DNA of 64,000 nucleotides. Origin: Mesorhizobium opportunistum WSM2075 (GTDB lineage: Bacteria > Pseudomonadota > Alphaproteobacteria > Rhizobiales > Rhizobiaceae). Each line of letters opens with the position of its first letter. Within the stretch, counting starts at the first letter, position 1. Position numbers and translations under genes: made by a program. Location of the stretch: positions 4,344,001 through 4,408,000 of the forward strand of contig NC_015675.1 in NCBI RefSeq assembly GCF_000176035.2. The letters are read 5' to 3'. Below the pieces are notes generated by a model. That model ran no database searches. It had not been told where the DNA came from and saw only the letters and a program-made list of their open reading frames with translations. Positions 30,399-38,823 of this stretch are shown one piece after another.

Positions 30399-30405
30399 CA
30401 ATCGA

Positions 30406-30421
30406 AGGCCGCCCGCGGCCT
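30406..30421 (+). other. GC-rich hairpin after rpsB
   Basis: AGGCCGC (30406-30412) pairs with GCGGCCT (30415-30421), 7 bp downstream of the rpsB stop. No T-run follows, so it is more likely a processing or stability element, or a weak attenuator, than a full terminator. Confidence 0.5.
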
Positions 30422-30452
30422 CCATCTTTCTCATATTTTGGCACGCTAAACA

Positions 30453-30481
30453 GACGCACCATCGAATATCGATGGTGCGTC
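30453..30481 (+). other. Perfect 13-bp stem-loop between rpsB and tsf
   Basis: GACGCACCATCGA (30453-30465) and TCGATGGTGCGTC (30469-30481) are perfect inverted arms around a 3-nt ATA loop. It lies 26 bp before the tsf start and ends before the ribosome-binding region. No T-run follows. Confidence 0.8.
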
Positions 30482-30507
30482 GGTGCATTCTAGACAAAGA
30501 GGCGACA

Positions 30508-31428
30508 ATGAGCATTTCGGCTGCACAGGTCAAAGAACTCCGCGACTTGACCGGCGCGGGTATGATGGACTGCAAGGCGGCGTTGACCGAGACCAACGGC
30601 AACATGGAAGAGGCCGTAGACTGGCTGCGCAAGAAGGGCATCTCGAAGGCTGACAAGAAGGCTGGCCGTACCGCGGCCGAAGGCCTGATCGGCGTTGACA
30701 GTGGCGTACGCGAGGCTGCCATTGTCGAGGTCAACTCCGAGACCGACTTCGTCGCCCGCAACGCCGCGTTCCAGGAAATCGTCGCCAATGTCGCCAAGGT
30801 CGCGCTCGCCTACGGCATGACGGAAGCCGTGGCTGCCGCGAAGTATCCGGGCTCGGACAAGTCGGTCACCGACACCATCAAGGACGCTGTCGGCACCATT
30901 GGCGAGAATTTGGGCTTCCGCCGCTCGGCCAAGCTCACCGTTCCGCACGGCGCCGTCGCTACCTACGTCCACAACGCGGTTGCCGACGGCCTGGGCAAGC
31001 TCGGCGTGCTTGTCGCGATCGAGACCACGGGCAACGAGCATGCCGCCAACGCCTTTGGCCGCCAGGTCGCCATGCATGTCGCCGCCACCAACCCGATGGC
31101 GCTGACCGCGGAGCAGATCGATCCGGCAGCGGTCGAGCGCGAGAAGGCGATCTTCTCCGACCAGGCGCGCCAGTCCGGCAAGCCGGAAGCGATCATCGAG
31201 AAGATGGTCGAGGGCCGCATGCGCAAGTTCTATGAGGAAGTCGTGCTCCTGAAGCAGGCCTTCGTGCTGAATCCCGACATCACCGTCGAGAAGGCGCTCA
31301 AGGATGCCGAGAAAGACATCGGCGCGCCGGCCAAGATCACGGCCTATCTGCGCTTCGCGCTCGGCGAAGGCATCGAGAGGGAAGAGTCCGATTTCGCGGC
31401 GGAAGTCGCGGCGGCGGTCAAGAAATAA
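30508..31428 (+). CDS. tsf: Elongation factor Ts
   Basis: 306 residues from the ATG at 30508 (AAGAGGCG just upstream). N-terminal UBA-like domain [21 protein letters not shown], the EF-Tu contact motif [12 protein letters not shown] with the conserved TDFV, and two core subdomains. EF-Ts is the GDP/GTP exchange factor for EF-Tu. It is normally followed by pyrH in this order; here a 2.9-kb module intervenes. Confidence 0.98.
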   Translation: MSISAAQVKELRDLTGAGMMDCKAALTETNGNMEEAVDWLRKKGISKADKKAGRTAAEGLIGVDSGVREAAIVEVNSETDFVARNAAFQEIVANVAKVALAYGMTEAVAAAKYPGSDKSVTDTIKDAVGTIGENLGFRRSAKLTVPHGAVATYVHNAVADGLGKLGVLVAIETTGNEHAANAFGRQVAMHVAATNPMALTAEQIDPAAVEREKAIFSDQARQSGKPEAIIEKMVEGRMRKFYEEVVLLKQAFVLNPDITVEKALKDAEKDIGAPAKITAYLRFALGEGIEREESDFAAEVAAAVKK

Positions 31429-31458
31429 GCCCTTCCAGGGCTAACTCTTTATTTTAAC

Positions 31459-31525
31459 GCAATTCCCAAGGGAAAGCGCTACGCGCTTTTCCGGGAAAAC
31501 CGCTTCACACTTTTCCTGGAATTGC
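31459..31525. repeat. Mosaic palindromic intergenic repeat
   Basis: Outer arms GCAATTCC (31459-31466) and GGAATTGC (31518-31525) enclose an inner hairpin (GAAAGCGC...GCGCTTTTC) and a second stretch resembling the first (CCGGGAAAACCGCTTC). The pattern is that of rhizobial RIME/RPE-type dispersed palindromic repeats. It sits between tsf and the LysR gene, exactly at the left edge of the inserted module, and may also end tsf transcription. Confidence 0.6.
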
Positions 31526-31535
31526 TCCAACGAAC

Positions 31536-32462
31536 TCAGGCAACTCGGCCGGGTGTCCGCAAGGGCGCCCGGCCGATTTCGTTTGCGGTATCGATGAAGG
31601 CCCTCAGCTTCGGCGCCATCGCGGCCCGGCGTGGGAAGTAGAGAAAAAGCCCAGGCTCCTCGATCGCCGATTGCGGCAGCACCTGGACGAGGCGGCCGGC
31701 GGCAAGATCGGCGCGCGCCAGTGGCTCGAACATATAGGCGAGCCCGACGCCTGCAAGCGCAAGATCGATTGCCGCAAGCGAATCCGTCACGACAACGCTG
31801 CCCCGCGTCTCCATGGCGATGTCCTTGCCGTCCTCGACCAGATCCCAGCGATAGAGTGCCCCGGAGCGGACGAGCCGGTAGCCAATGCAATTGTGATTCG
31901 CCAGATCGGCAACGCTGCCGGGACGGCCGTGCCGCCCGATATAGGCGGGCGAGGCGACGATGACGACGGAGAATGGCGGCGTCAGCCGGACCGCCACCAT
32001 GTCCTGCGCGATCATCTCGCCAAGCCGGATGCCGGCATCGAAGCCTTCGCCGACGATATCCACCAGACCCTGGTCGGCGAAAATCTCGACCGTAACCTCC
32101 GGATAGCGCTCGGCCATCGCTGCGACGACTGGCGTCACCGCCAAGGGGATCGCGATGTTGGAAGCGTTGATCCTGAGCAGGCCAGATGGCCTGCCTTTGA
32201 CGCTGCGGATACGGTCCATCCGCTCGGCGATGTCCTGCAGGGCAGGGGCCGCCGTTTCCACCAGCGCCTTGCCGGCCTCGGTGAGCGAAACGCTGCGCGT
32301 CGTGCGTGCGAACAGAGGCTGGCCGATCCGCTCTTCGACGAGGCGCACCGCATGACTGACCGCCGAAGGGCTCATGCCGAGTTCGGCGGCGGCAAGCGCG
32401 AAGCCGCCGCGCCGGGCAACGGCGACGATCACAGGCAGGTGGGTGAGCAGGTCCCGATCCAT
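31536..32462 (-). CDS. LysR family transcriptional regulator
   Basis: 308 residues from the ATG at 32462. An ATG at 32480 would give 314 residues, but it lies inside the operator-like palindrome at 32475-32491, so the downstream start is preferred. The N-terminal winged helix is VIVAVARRGGFALAAAELGMSPSAVSHAVRLVEERIGQPLF; the rest is the periplasmic-binding-like effector domain. The divergent downstream genes encode an NTF2-like protein and an aldo-keto reductase, its likely targets. Confidence 0.93.
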   Translation of the reverse strand: MDRDLLTHLPVIVAVARRGGFALAAAELGMSPSAVSHAVRLVEERIGQPLFARTTRSVSLTEAGKALVETAAPALQDIAERMDRIRSVKGRPSGLLRINASNIAIPLAVTPVVAAMAERYPEVTVEIFADQGLVDIVGEGFDAGIRLGEMIAQDMVAVRLTPPFSVVIVASPAYIGRHGRPGSVADLANHNCIGYRLVRSGALYRWDLVEDGKDIAMETRGSVVVTDSLAAIDLALAGVGLAYMFEPLARADLAAGRLVQVLPQSAIEEPGLFLYFPRRAAMAPKLRAFIDTANEIGRAPLRTPGRVA

Positions 32463-32474
32463 TAATGCATGATA

Positions 32475-32491
32475 TCGCATAGTCTATGCGA
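32475..32491. promoter_or_regulatory. 17-bp palindrome, candidate LysR operator
   Basis: TCGCATAG-T-CTATGCGA is a perfect 8-bp inverted repeat around one base, 12 bp upstream of the LysR start and 88 bp before the divergent NTF2-like gene. This position fits an autoregulated divergent LysR promoter. Confidence 0.7.
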
Positions 32492-32578
32492 ACAATGCAA
32501 TCTTATCGATGTCAGCATGCCGGTCCACATTGTCGCCAACACGTCGGCGATGGGCTGATGGCATCGAGGAGAAGAGAC

Positions 32579-33106
32579 ATGAATGCGTTGAAGCATGTGA
32601 CGTTCGCTGCAGGCTTGGCTTTGGCGCCGGTCGATGCCGGCGGGGCGGAACCATCCGACTGGCAGGCGTTAGCTGACGAGCGCGCGGTGATCCGCATCGC
32701 CGATGCCATCGACCGCGCCGTCGACGCCCAGGACTGGACGCTTGCACGCAGCTATTTCGCGGATCGGGTCACTGCCGATTTCAGCAGCCTTTCCGGCCAG
32801 CCGGCGGCCAACATCGCTTCCGACGACCTGATCGGCGCCTGGGCGGGCAACCTCAAGGGCAGCAAGACAAGCCTGCACCTGCGCACCAATCACCAGGTCG
32901 TCCTCGAGGCCGATGCGGCGACCGTTCGTTCCAACGGCTATGCCTGGAACCGGATGGAAGGCAATGGCGACCCGCTTTGGGAAGTATGGGGCACCTATGA
33001 GCACCACCTGACGCGCTCCGCCGCCGGCTGGAAGGTCGACGGCTTCACGTTCCGCATGACGCATGAGCGCGGCAATCCCTGGGTCAAGACGACGCCGGGA
33101 CAGTGA
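32579..33106 (+). CDS. Exported NTF2-like (SnoaL-type) protein
   Basis: 175 residues from the ATG at 32579 with GAGGAGAAG at 32566-32574. A short signal-like N-terminus (MNALKHVTFAAGLALAPVDAGGAEPS) precedes an NTF2-fold domain: IADAIDRAVDAQDWTLARSYFADRVTADF, a helix then sheet, and the C-terminal TRSAAGWKVDGFTFRMTHERGN. Such domains are often ligand-binding or isomerase-like. It is probably co-transcribed with the aldo-keto reductase 46 bp downstream. Confidence 0.82.
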   Translation: MNALKHVTFAAGLALAPVDAGGAEPSDWQALADERAVIRIADAIDRAVDAQDWTLARSYFADRVTADFSSLSGQPAANIASDDLIGAWAGNLKGSKTSLHLRTNHQVVLEADAATVRSNGYAWNRMEGNGDPLWEVWGTYEHHLTRSAAGWKVDGFTFRMTHERGNPWVKTTPGQ

Positions 33107-33152
33107 ACTGCGGGCCAGTGACGCAGCAGCTACCAAGCATTGGAGAACGATC

Positions 33153-34262
33153 ATGAGCATGACCTATTACACGCTCGGCAACAGCGGCCTCAGGGTCAGC
33201 CGGCTGGCGCTGGGCACGATGACCTTCGGCACGGAATGGGGTTGGGGAGCCGACAGGGACACCGCGCGGGCGATGTTCGATGCCTATGTCGAGGCGGGCG
33301 GCAATTTCTTCGACACCGCGGACCTCTACACCGGCGGCACCGCCGAAGCCTGGCTTGGCGAATTCATCGCCGAGCGCGGCTTGCGCGACATGGCGGTGAT
33401 CGCCAGCAAGTTCACCATGAACATGCAGCCTGGCAATCCGAATGCCGGCGGCAATGGCCGCAAGAACATCATGCGGGCCGTCGATGCTTCGCTGAAGCGG
33501 TTGGGCACCGACTATATCGATCTCTATCTCATGCATGTCTGGGACAGGCTGACGCCGGCCGAAGAGGTCATGCGCACGCTCGACGATCTCGTGCGCGCGG
33601 GCAAAATTCGCCATGTCGGCCTGTCCGATGTGCCGGCCTGGTACGCGGGCCGGGCCCAGGCGATCGCCGAACTGCGCGGATATGAGCCGGTCTCGGCGCT
33701 ACAGCTGGAATACTCCCTGGCCGAACGAGCGATCGAGAACGAATTCGTGCCGTTCGGCATGCGCCATGGCGCCGGCATCATGGTCTGGAGCCCGCTGGCG
33801 AGCGGACTGCTGAGCGGCAAGTATCGGCCGGCTCAGGCCGGAAACGCCGGTCGGCTCGACGGATTCCGCAACTCGACGCATCCGGGCTTTCAGAAGTTCA
33901 CCGAGCGCAACTGGGCCATCGTCGCCGAACTCGAGAAGGTCGCATCCGAGCTTGGCCGCTCCATGTCCCAGGTCGCGCTCAACTGGGCGGCGACGCAGCC
34001 GGGGATTGCCGCCGTCATCCTCGGCGCGACGAAGCTTGCCCAGATGCAGGACAATCTTGGCGCGCTGGATTTCGACATTCCCGCAAGGCTTCGCGAACGG
34101 CTGGACGAGGTCAGCAGGACTCCGGCGCCGTTTCCCTATTCCTTTTTCGGTCCGCAAATACAGGCGCGCGTTACCGGCGGTGCCGCGACCGGCGACAAGC
34201 CTTCCGGATACGCGTCGCCGGTGCTCGTCGAAGGTCTGCCGACCAGCGTCTCCACCAGTTGA
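33153..34262 (+). CDS. Aldo/keto reductase
   Basis: 369 residues from the ATG at 33153 (GGAGAA upstream). AKR barrel with LRVSRLALGTMTFG, GGNFFDTADLYTGGTAEAWLGEF (catalytic Asp and Tyr), IASKFTMNM with the active-site Lys, YLMHVWD (the usual His), and the NADPH-binding end VAL-NWAATQPGIAAVILGATK. It reduces aldehydes or ketones with NADPH; substrate unknown. It is the last gene of the module inserted between tsf and pyrH and is followed by a strong hairpin. Confidence 0.92.
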   Translation: MSMTYYTLGNSGLRVSRLALGTMTFGTEWGWGADRDTARAMFDAYVEAGGNFFDTADLYTGGTAEAWLGEFIAERGLRDMAVIASKFTMNMQPGNPNAGGNGRKNIMRAVDASLKRLGTDYIDLYLMHVWDRLTPAEEVMRTLDDLVRAGKIRHVGLSDVPAWYAGRAQAIAELRGYEPVSALQLEYSLAERAIENEFVPFGMRHGAGIMVWSPLASGLLSGKYRPAQAGNAGRLDGFRNSTHPGFQKFTERNWAIVAELEKVASELGRSMSQVALNWAATQPGIAAVILGATKLAQMQDNLGALDFDIPARLRERLDEVSRTPAPFPYSFFGPQIQARVTGGAATGDKPSGYASPVLVEGLPTSVSTS

Positions 34263-34296
34263 TCGATCGGGCAGGGTGGCCATGAAATTGCCGTTT

Positions 34297-34322
34297 GGGC
34301 GCCGCGTGACATCGCGGCGCCC
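34297..34322 (+). terminator. Perfect 10-bp GC hairpin after the aldo/keto reductase
   Basis: GGGCGCCGCG (34297-34306) and CGCGGCGCCC (34313-34322) around TGACAT. It is followed only by TTCGTGT rather than a T-run, so it is a likely but not classical terminator separating the inserted module from pyrH. Confidence 0.6.
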
Positions 34323-34415
34323 TTCGTGTATCGGAACTCGGCATCGTGCCAATGTTCGGGTGCCTGCGCGAGGGCGGCCAGCCCAGGCGCCCCACATGCA
34401 AATGACGAGGACCAT

Positions 34416-35138
34416 ATGACGGTGAAGCCCCTCTACCGACGTGTTTTGTTGAAAGCGTCGGGCGAAGCGTTGATGGGCGAACAGCATTTCGGCATCGATG
34501 TCTCGGTCGTGGACCGCATTGCCGCCGACATCGCCGAAGCCCGCGCGCTGGGCATCGAGGTTGGCGTCGTCATCGGCGGCGGCAACATCTTTCGCGGCGT
34601 GGCCGTCGCCTCCAAGGGCGGAGACCGCGTCACCGGCGACCATATGGGCATGCTGGCCACGGTCATCAACTCGCTGGCGCTGCGTACATCGCTGAACAAG
34701 ATCGGCGTCGACGCCGTCGTGCTGTCCGCGATTGCCATGCCCGAGCTCTGCGAAAGCTTTTCGCAACGCCAGGCGACCGCCTACATGAACCAGGGCAAGG
34801 TGGTGATCTTTGCCGGCGGCACCGGCAATCCGTTCTTCACGACCGATTCGGCCGCCGCACTTCGCGCGGCTGAAATCGGCGCCGACGCGCTGTTCAAGGG
34901 CACGCAGGTCGACGGCGTCTACTCGGCTGATCCGAAAAAGGATCCGGATGCGACGCGTTTCGAGCGCATCAGCCATGGTGAAGTCATAAAACGCGGCCTT
35001 TCCATCATGGATACGGCTGCGATTGCACTTGCGCGTGAAAACAACATTCCGATAATCGTTTATTCGATCCACGAAAAAGGTGGTTTCGGCGATATTCTGA
35101 GGGGCGGCGGCCGCTGCACGGTCGTCGCGGACGATTGA
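34416..35138 (+). CDS. pyrH: Uridylate kinase
   Basis: 240 residues starting MTVKPLYRRVLLKASGEALMG (ACGAGG upstream of ATG 34416). Amino-acid-kinase fold: VVIGGGNIFRG, GDRVTGDHMGMLATVINSLAL, VVIFAGGTGNPFFTTDSAAALRA and GVYSADPKKDPDA. It phosphorylates UMP to UDP. First gene of pyrH-frr-uppS-cdsA-rseP-bamA-lpx. Confidence 0.98.
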   Translation: MTVKPLYRRVLLKASGEALMGEQHFGIDVSVVDRIAADIAEARALGIEVGVVIGGGNIFRGVAVASKGGDRVTGDHMGMLATVINSLALRTSLNKIGVDAVVLSAIAMPELCESFSQRQATAYMNQGKVVIFAGGTGNPFFTTDSAAALRAAEIGADALFKGTQVDGVYSADPKKDPDATRFERISHGEVIKRGLSIMDTAAIALARENNIPIIVYSIHEKGGFGDILRGGGRCTVVADD

Positions 35139-35234
35139 TCCGGGGCCTGATCCCGAAGAGGGAAGCCGGTTTCGACAATCGGCTCGAACGCCCCGAAGCA
35201 GTGAACCCGCGGCAGACGGGTCGAGGAGACTAAG

Positions 35235-35789
35235 ATGAGTGGTGAGTACGACGATCTCAAGCGGCGCATGGATGGGGCAATCGCGGCGTTCAAGCATGAC
35301 CTGGCTTCGCTGCGGACCGGTCGTGCTTCCAGCAATCTGCTCGATGCGATCCAGGTGCAGGCCTATGGCACCACCATGCCGATCAACCAGGTCGCCAACG
35401 TCACGGTGCCGGAGCCGCGCATGATCTCGGTGTCGGTCTGGGACAAGTCGATGGTCAGTGCCGTCGACCGCGCCATCCGCGAATCCAATCTGGGCTTCAA
35501 TCCGATCGTCGACGGCACCAATCTGAGGATTCCGCTGCCGGAGCTCAACGAGCAGCGCCGCAAGGAACTGGTCAAGATCTCGCATGGCTACGCCGAGAAC
35601 GCCCGCGTCGCCGCGCGCCACGTGCGCCGCGACGGCATGGATTTCCTGAAAAAAGCGGAGAAGGACGGCGACATCAGCGAGGACGATCATCGCAAGCGCT
35701 CGGACCAGGTGCAGAAGCTCACCGACGAAACGATCAGCACCATCGATCATCTGCTTTCCGACAAGGAAGCTGAAATCATGCAGGTTTAG
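35235..35789 (+). CDS. frr: Ribosome recycling factor
   Basis: A 184-residue coiled protein: [73 protein letters not shown] and the C-terminal helix. With EF-G it splits post-termination ribosomes. GAGGAGAC lies just before the ATG at 35235. It is followed 31 bp later by uppS. Confidence 0.98.
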   Translation: MSGEYDDLKRRMDGAIAAFKHDLASLRTGRASSNLLDAIQVQAYGTTMPINQVANVTVPEPRMISVSVWDKSMVSAVDRAIRESNLGFNPIVDGTNLRIPLPELNEQRRKELVKISHGYAENARVAARHVRRDGMDFLKKAEKDGDISEDDHRKRSDQVQKLTDETISTIDHLLSDKEAEIMQV

Positions 35790-35820
35790 GTTGGCCTTGG
35801 GCTGATCCGAAAGCGAGATC

Positions 35821-36555
35821 ATGACAACGCCCGCGCACGTCGCGATCATCATGGATGGAAATGGACGCTGGGCCAAGGCGCGTGGCATGCCGAGGCTTGC
35901 GGGTCATCGCGCCGGGGTGGAGGCGCTGCGCAAGACGGTGCGGGCGGCTCCCGATCTCGGCATCTCCTTCCTGACCGTCTATGCCTTCTCGTCGGAGAAC
36001 TGGTCGCGGCCGAAGTCCGAGGTCAGCGACCTGATGGGACTGTTGAAGCTGTTCATCCGCCGCGACCTTGCCGATCTGCACCAGAGCGGCGTGCGGGTCA
36101 GGATCATCGGCGACAGGACAGGGCTGCAGGCCGACATCAGGGGGCTGCTCGACGAAGCTGAATCGCTTACCGCCAACAACGAGGCGCTGACGCTGGTCAT
36201 CGCCTTCAACTATGGCGGGCGCGACGAGATCGTCCGCACGGCACGCAAGCTTGCCTCGGCCGTGGCGCGCGGCGAGATCGACAGCGAGGCAATCACCGCC
36301 GAAAACTTTGCCGGCTTGCTCGACACGCAAGGCATCCCCGACCCGGAACTGGTCATACGCACCAGCGGCGAGCTCCGCCTGTCCAACTTCCTCTTGTGGC
36401 AGGCCGCCTACAGCGAACTCGTCTTCCTGCCGTGCTATTGGCCGGACTTCAACCGCGAGCACCTCGCCGAGGCCTTGCGCGAATTCGCCGGCCGCGAGCG
36501 CCGTTTCGGCGGCCTGGGCCCGCCAGACGTCGCTTCGCGACCGGCCGCGGGATGA
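35821..36555 (+). CDS. uppS: Isoprenyl transferase (undecaprenyl diphosphate synthase)
   Basis: A 244-residue cis-prenyltransferase: [31 protein letters not shown] (catalytic Asp and P-loop-like segment), [27 protein letters not shown], and [36 protein letters not shown]. It makes undecaprenyl diphosphate, the lipid carrier for peptidoglycan and O-antigen. Its stop overlaps the cdsA start by 4 bp. Confidence 0.97.
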   Translation: MTTPAHVAIIMDGNGRWAKARGMPRLAGHRAGVEALRKTVRAAPDLGISFLTVYAFSSENWSRPKSEVSDLMGLLKLFIRRDLADLHQSGVRVRIIGDRTGLQADIRGLLDEAESLTANNEALTLVIAFNYGGRDEIVRTARKLASAVARGEIDSEAITAENFAGLLDTQGIPDPELVIRTSGELRLSNFLLWQAAYSELVFLPCYWPDFNREHLAEALREFAGRERRFGGLGPPDVASRPAAG

Positions 36556-37367
36556 GCAACCTTCAGCTCCGCGTCATTTCGGCGGTCGTGCTGGCCATTG
36601 TCGCCCTTGGCCTGACCTGGCTTGGCGGCCTGCCTTTCCGGCTGCTGTGCGCGGCGATGTCGGCGATGATCTTTTACGAGTGGACACGCATGTCGCGGCC
36701 TGTGCCGGCCAGCGGGCTCGGCTTCCTGCCCGAAGCGCTGGCCACCGTTTTCATCGTCGCCCTGATTGCCGGCCTTCCCGCATTCTGGCTGCTGCCGCTC
36801 GTCGTGGCGCTGGTTGCCGTGGCGGCGATTGCCGCCCGGGTCGGCAAGAGCGGGCAGTGGGACGCGAGCGGTCTTGCCTATGCCTGCGTGTCTGGCTTGT
36901 CGCTTGCCCTGCTGCGTGATGGCGACCATTCGGGGCTCGTCGCCATCCTGTTTCTGTTCGCGGTGGTCTGGGCGACCGACATTTTTGCCTATTTCGTCGG
37001 ACGCGCGGTCGGCGGCCCCAAACTGGCGCCGTCGATTTCGCCCGGCAAGACGCGCAGCGGCGCGCTCGGCGGCGCGGTTGGCGGCGTTGTCGCCGGTCTC
37101 ATCCTTGCCGCCATCGCCGGCGCCGGCAACCTGGCGTTGCTCGGTCTTGTGGCGCTCGCGCTTTCGATTGTCGCCCAGGCTGGCGACCTTTTCGAATCAT
37201 GGGTCAAGCGGCGGCATGGCTGCAAGGATTCGGGCGTGCTCATTCCAGGCCATGGCGGCGTCATGGATCGCGTCGACGGGCTTGTCGCGGCGGCTCTCGC
37301 CCTGTACGTCATCGGCTGGATTTCGGCGGGGGCCGATCATCCGGCACGGGGGCTGTTTCCCATTTGA
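36552..37367 (+). CDS. cdsA: Phosphatidate cytidylyltransferase
   Basis: 271 residues from the ATG at 36552 (ATGA overlap with uppS). Many TM segments, and the CDP-DAG synthase motif near the C-terminus: [16 protein letters not shown] ... [37 protein letters not shown]. It converts phosphatidic acid and CTP to CDP-diacylglycerol, complementing PlsY, which is also in this window. Confidence 0.96.
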   Translation: MSNLQLRVISAVVLAIVALGLTWLGGLPFRLLCAAMSAMIFYEWTRMSRPVPASGLGFLPEALATVFIVALIAGLPAFWLLPLVVALVAVAAIAARVGKSGQWDASGLAYACVSGLSLALLRDGDHSGLVAILFLFAVVWATDIFAYFVGRAVGGPKLAPSISPGKTRSGALGGAVGGVVAGLILAAIAGAGNLALLGLVALALSIVAQAGDLFESWVKRRHGCKDSGVLIPGHGGVMDRVDGLVAAALALYVIGWISAGADHPARGLFPI

Positions 37368-37463
37368 ATGGTGTCGTTCCGCGATCCGATGCGGGCATGC
37401 CTTGGATTTGCCTGGATTGATGTCACAGTCACGGCGCAACCGCGGAAGAATTGAGGGCCTGAG

Positions 37464-38606
37464 TTGAACGAGATTCTTCACGCGATTTTCAGCACGGACG
37501 GCCTCTTTCTCGGCACGCTGGTGCCGTTTCTCTTCGTGCTCACCGTGGTGGTGTTCGTCCACGAAATGGGCCACTACCTCGTCGGCCGCTGGTGCGGCAT
37601 CGGGGTCAGGGCGTTCTCGATCGGCTTCGGTCCGGAACTCATCGGCTTCAACGACAGGCATGGCACGCGCTGGAAGCTCTGCGCCATACCGCTGGGCGGC
37701 TACGTCAAATTTGTCGGCGACATGAGTGCCACCTCCAGCAAACCTACGGCTGGAGAGCTCGAAACGCTGACCGACGAGGAACGCAAGATCGCCTTCCACA
37801 CCCAGGCGATCTGGAAGCGCGCGGCGACGGTGGCGGCCGGGCCGCTGTTCAATTTCCTGCTGACGATCGTCGTCTTCTCCGTGCTGTTCACCACCTATGG
37901 GCGTTATGTCGCCGAGCCCATGGTGGCGCAGGTTACCGCTGACAGTCCGGCAGCCAGGGCCGGCATCCTGCCCGGAGACCGATTCGTCAGTGTCGACGGC
38001 AGCAAGGTCGAGACCTTCGGTGACGTGCAGCGCCTGGTTTCGGGCCGTGCCGGTGACACGATCACCTTCGTCATGCTGCGCGGTGGCAAGGAAGTCACCG
38101 TGACGGCGACGCCGCAGTTGATGGAGCAGGAGGACGCACTCGGCAACAAGGTCAGGGTCGCGGTGATCGGCGTCGTCAACAACAAGGAGCTCGGCCAGCC
38201 CCGTCTCGTCACCTACACCCCGGTCGGCGCCGTTGCCGCGGCGGTCGAGGAAACCGGCCATGTGATCGAGCGCACCGGTCAGTTCATGCAGCGCTTCGCC
38301 GTCGGGCGCGAGGACAAGTGCCAGCTGGGTGGCCCCGTCAAGATCGCCGACATGGCCGGCAAGGCAGCCAAGCTGGGTTTCGAGTGGCTGGTTCAGCTCG
38401 TTGCATTGCTGTCCGTCGGGATAGGCATTCTAAACCTTTTGCCGATTCCCCCCCTCGACGGGGGCCATCTCTTGTTCTACGGGGTGGAGGCCGTCATCCG
38501 CCGTCCGGTGTCGGAATGGATGATGGAAATGGCCTATCGGGCCGGTCTGCTTCTGGTGCTGTGCTTCATGGGCTTCGTTTTCTGGAACGATCTGTTTGGG
38601 TGCTGA
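37464..38606 (+). CDS. rseP: RIP metalloprotease RseP
   Basis: A 380-residue membrane site-2 protease. HEMGH zinc motif in VVFVHEMGHYLVG near the N-terminus, a single PDZ domain (AARAGILPGDRFVSVDGSKV) and the C-terminal NLLPIPPLDGGHLLFYGVEAV. The start is a TTG at 37464 with GAGGG at 37453-37457; no ATG or GTG is available at this point. RseP cleaves membrane-bound anti-sigma factors. One PDZ domain, versus two in E. coli, is usual for shorter alphaproteobacterial forms. Confidence 0.95.
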   Translation: MNEILHAIFSTDGLFLGTLVPFLFVLTVVVFVHEMGHYLVGRWCGIGVRAFSIGFGPELIGFNDRHGTRWKLCAIPLGGYVKFVGDMSATSSKPTAGELETLTDEERKIAFHTQAIWKRAATVAAGPLFNFLLTIVVFSVLFTTYGRYVAEPMVAQVTADSPAARAGILPGDRFVSVDGSKVETFGDVQRLVSGRAGDTITFVMLRGGKEVTVTATPQLMEQEDALGNKVRVAVIGVVNNKELGQPRLVTYTPVGAVAAAVEETGHVIERTGQFMQRFAVGREDKCQLGGPVKIADMAGKAAKLGFEWLVQLVALLSVGIGILNLLPIPPLDGGHLLFYGVEAVIRRPVSEWMMEMAYRAGLLLVLCFMGFVFWNDLFGC

Positions 38607-38781
38607 AATCATGAAGGAATTTGGCCTGGGCACGGTCGATGTTGAGACGCCGTTTACCATGCACGGGGATATGAGTGACGCGAAAGCCACGCAACTCGGT
38701 TAAGTAAATACAAATTAACCAGAAGCCTTGCGTGTAGGGAAAATCCGGTTAATACGGTAGGGGAAATTACCGCACGTCCGG

Positions 38782-38809
38782 TTTTCTCGCCGTGGGGACT
38801 ACGAGAAAA
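38782..38809 (+). promoter_or_regulatory. bamA leader hairpin overlapping the SD
   Basis: TTTTCTCG (38782-38789) and CGAGAAAA (38802-38809) form a perfect 8-bp stem with a 12-nt loop. The right arm runs into AAAAGG (38806-38811), the only purine-rich ribosome-binding candidate before the bamA ATG at 38824. The stem would mask part of it. The rest of the 217-bp rseP-bamA gap is AT-rich and probably holds a promoter. Confidence 0.45.
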
Positions 38810-38823
38810 GGTTATTAAGCCCG

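Noticed and set aside
34297..34322. Transposon end or IS inverted repeat
   Set aside because: The hairpin is a compact stem with a 6-nt loop and no transposase nearby; a terminator-like role fits better.
33699..35888. 729-codon minus-strand frame over the aldo/keto reductase, pyrH and frr
   Set aside because: Covers three well-supported genes on the other strand; composition typical of reverse-strand shadows.
38611..38703. 30-codon frame right after rseP starting with ATG
   Set aside because: No Shine-Dalgarno and no similarity I know; likely chance in the bamA upstream region.
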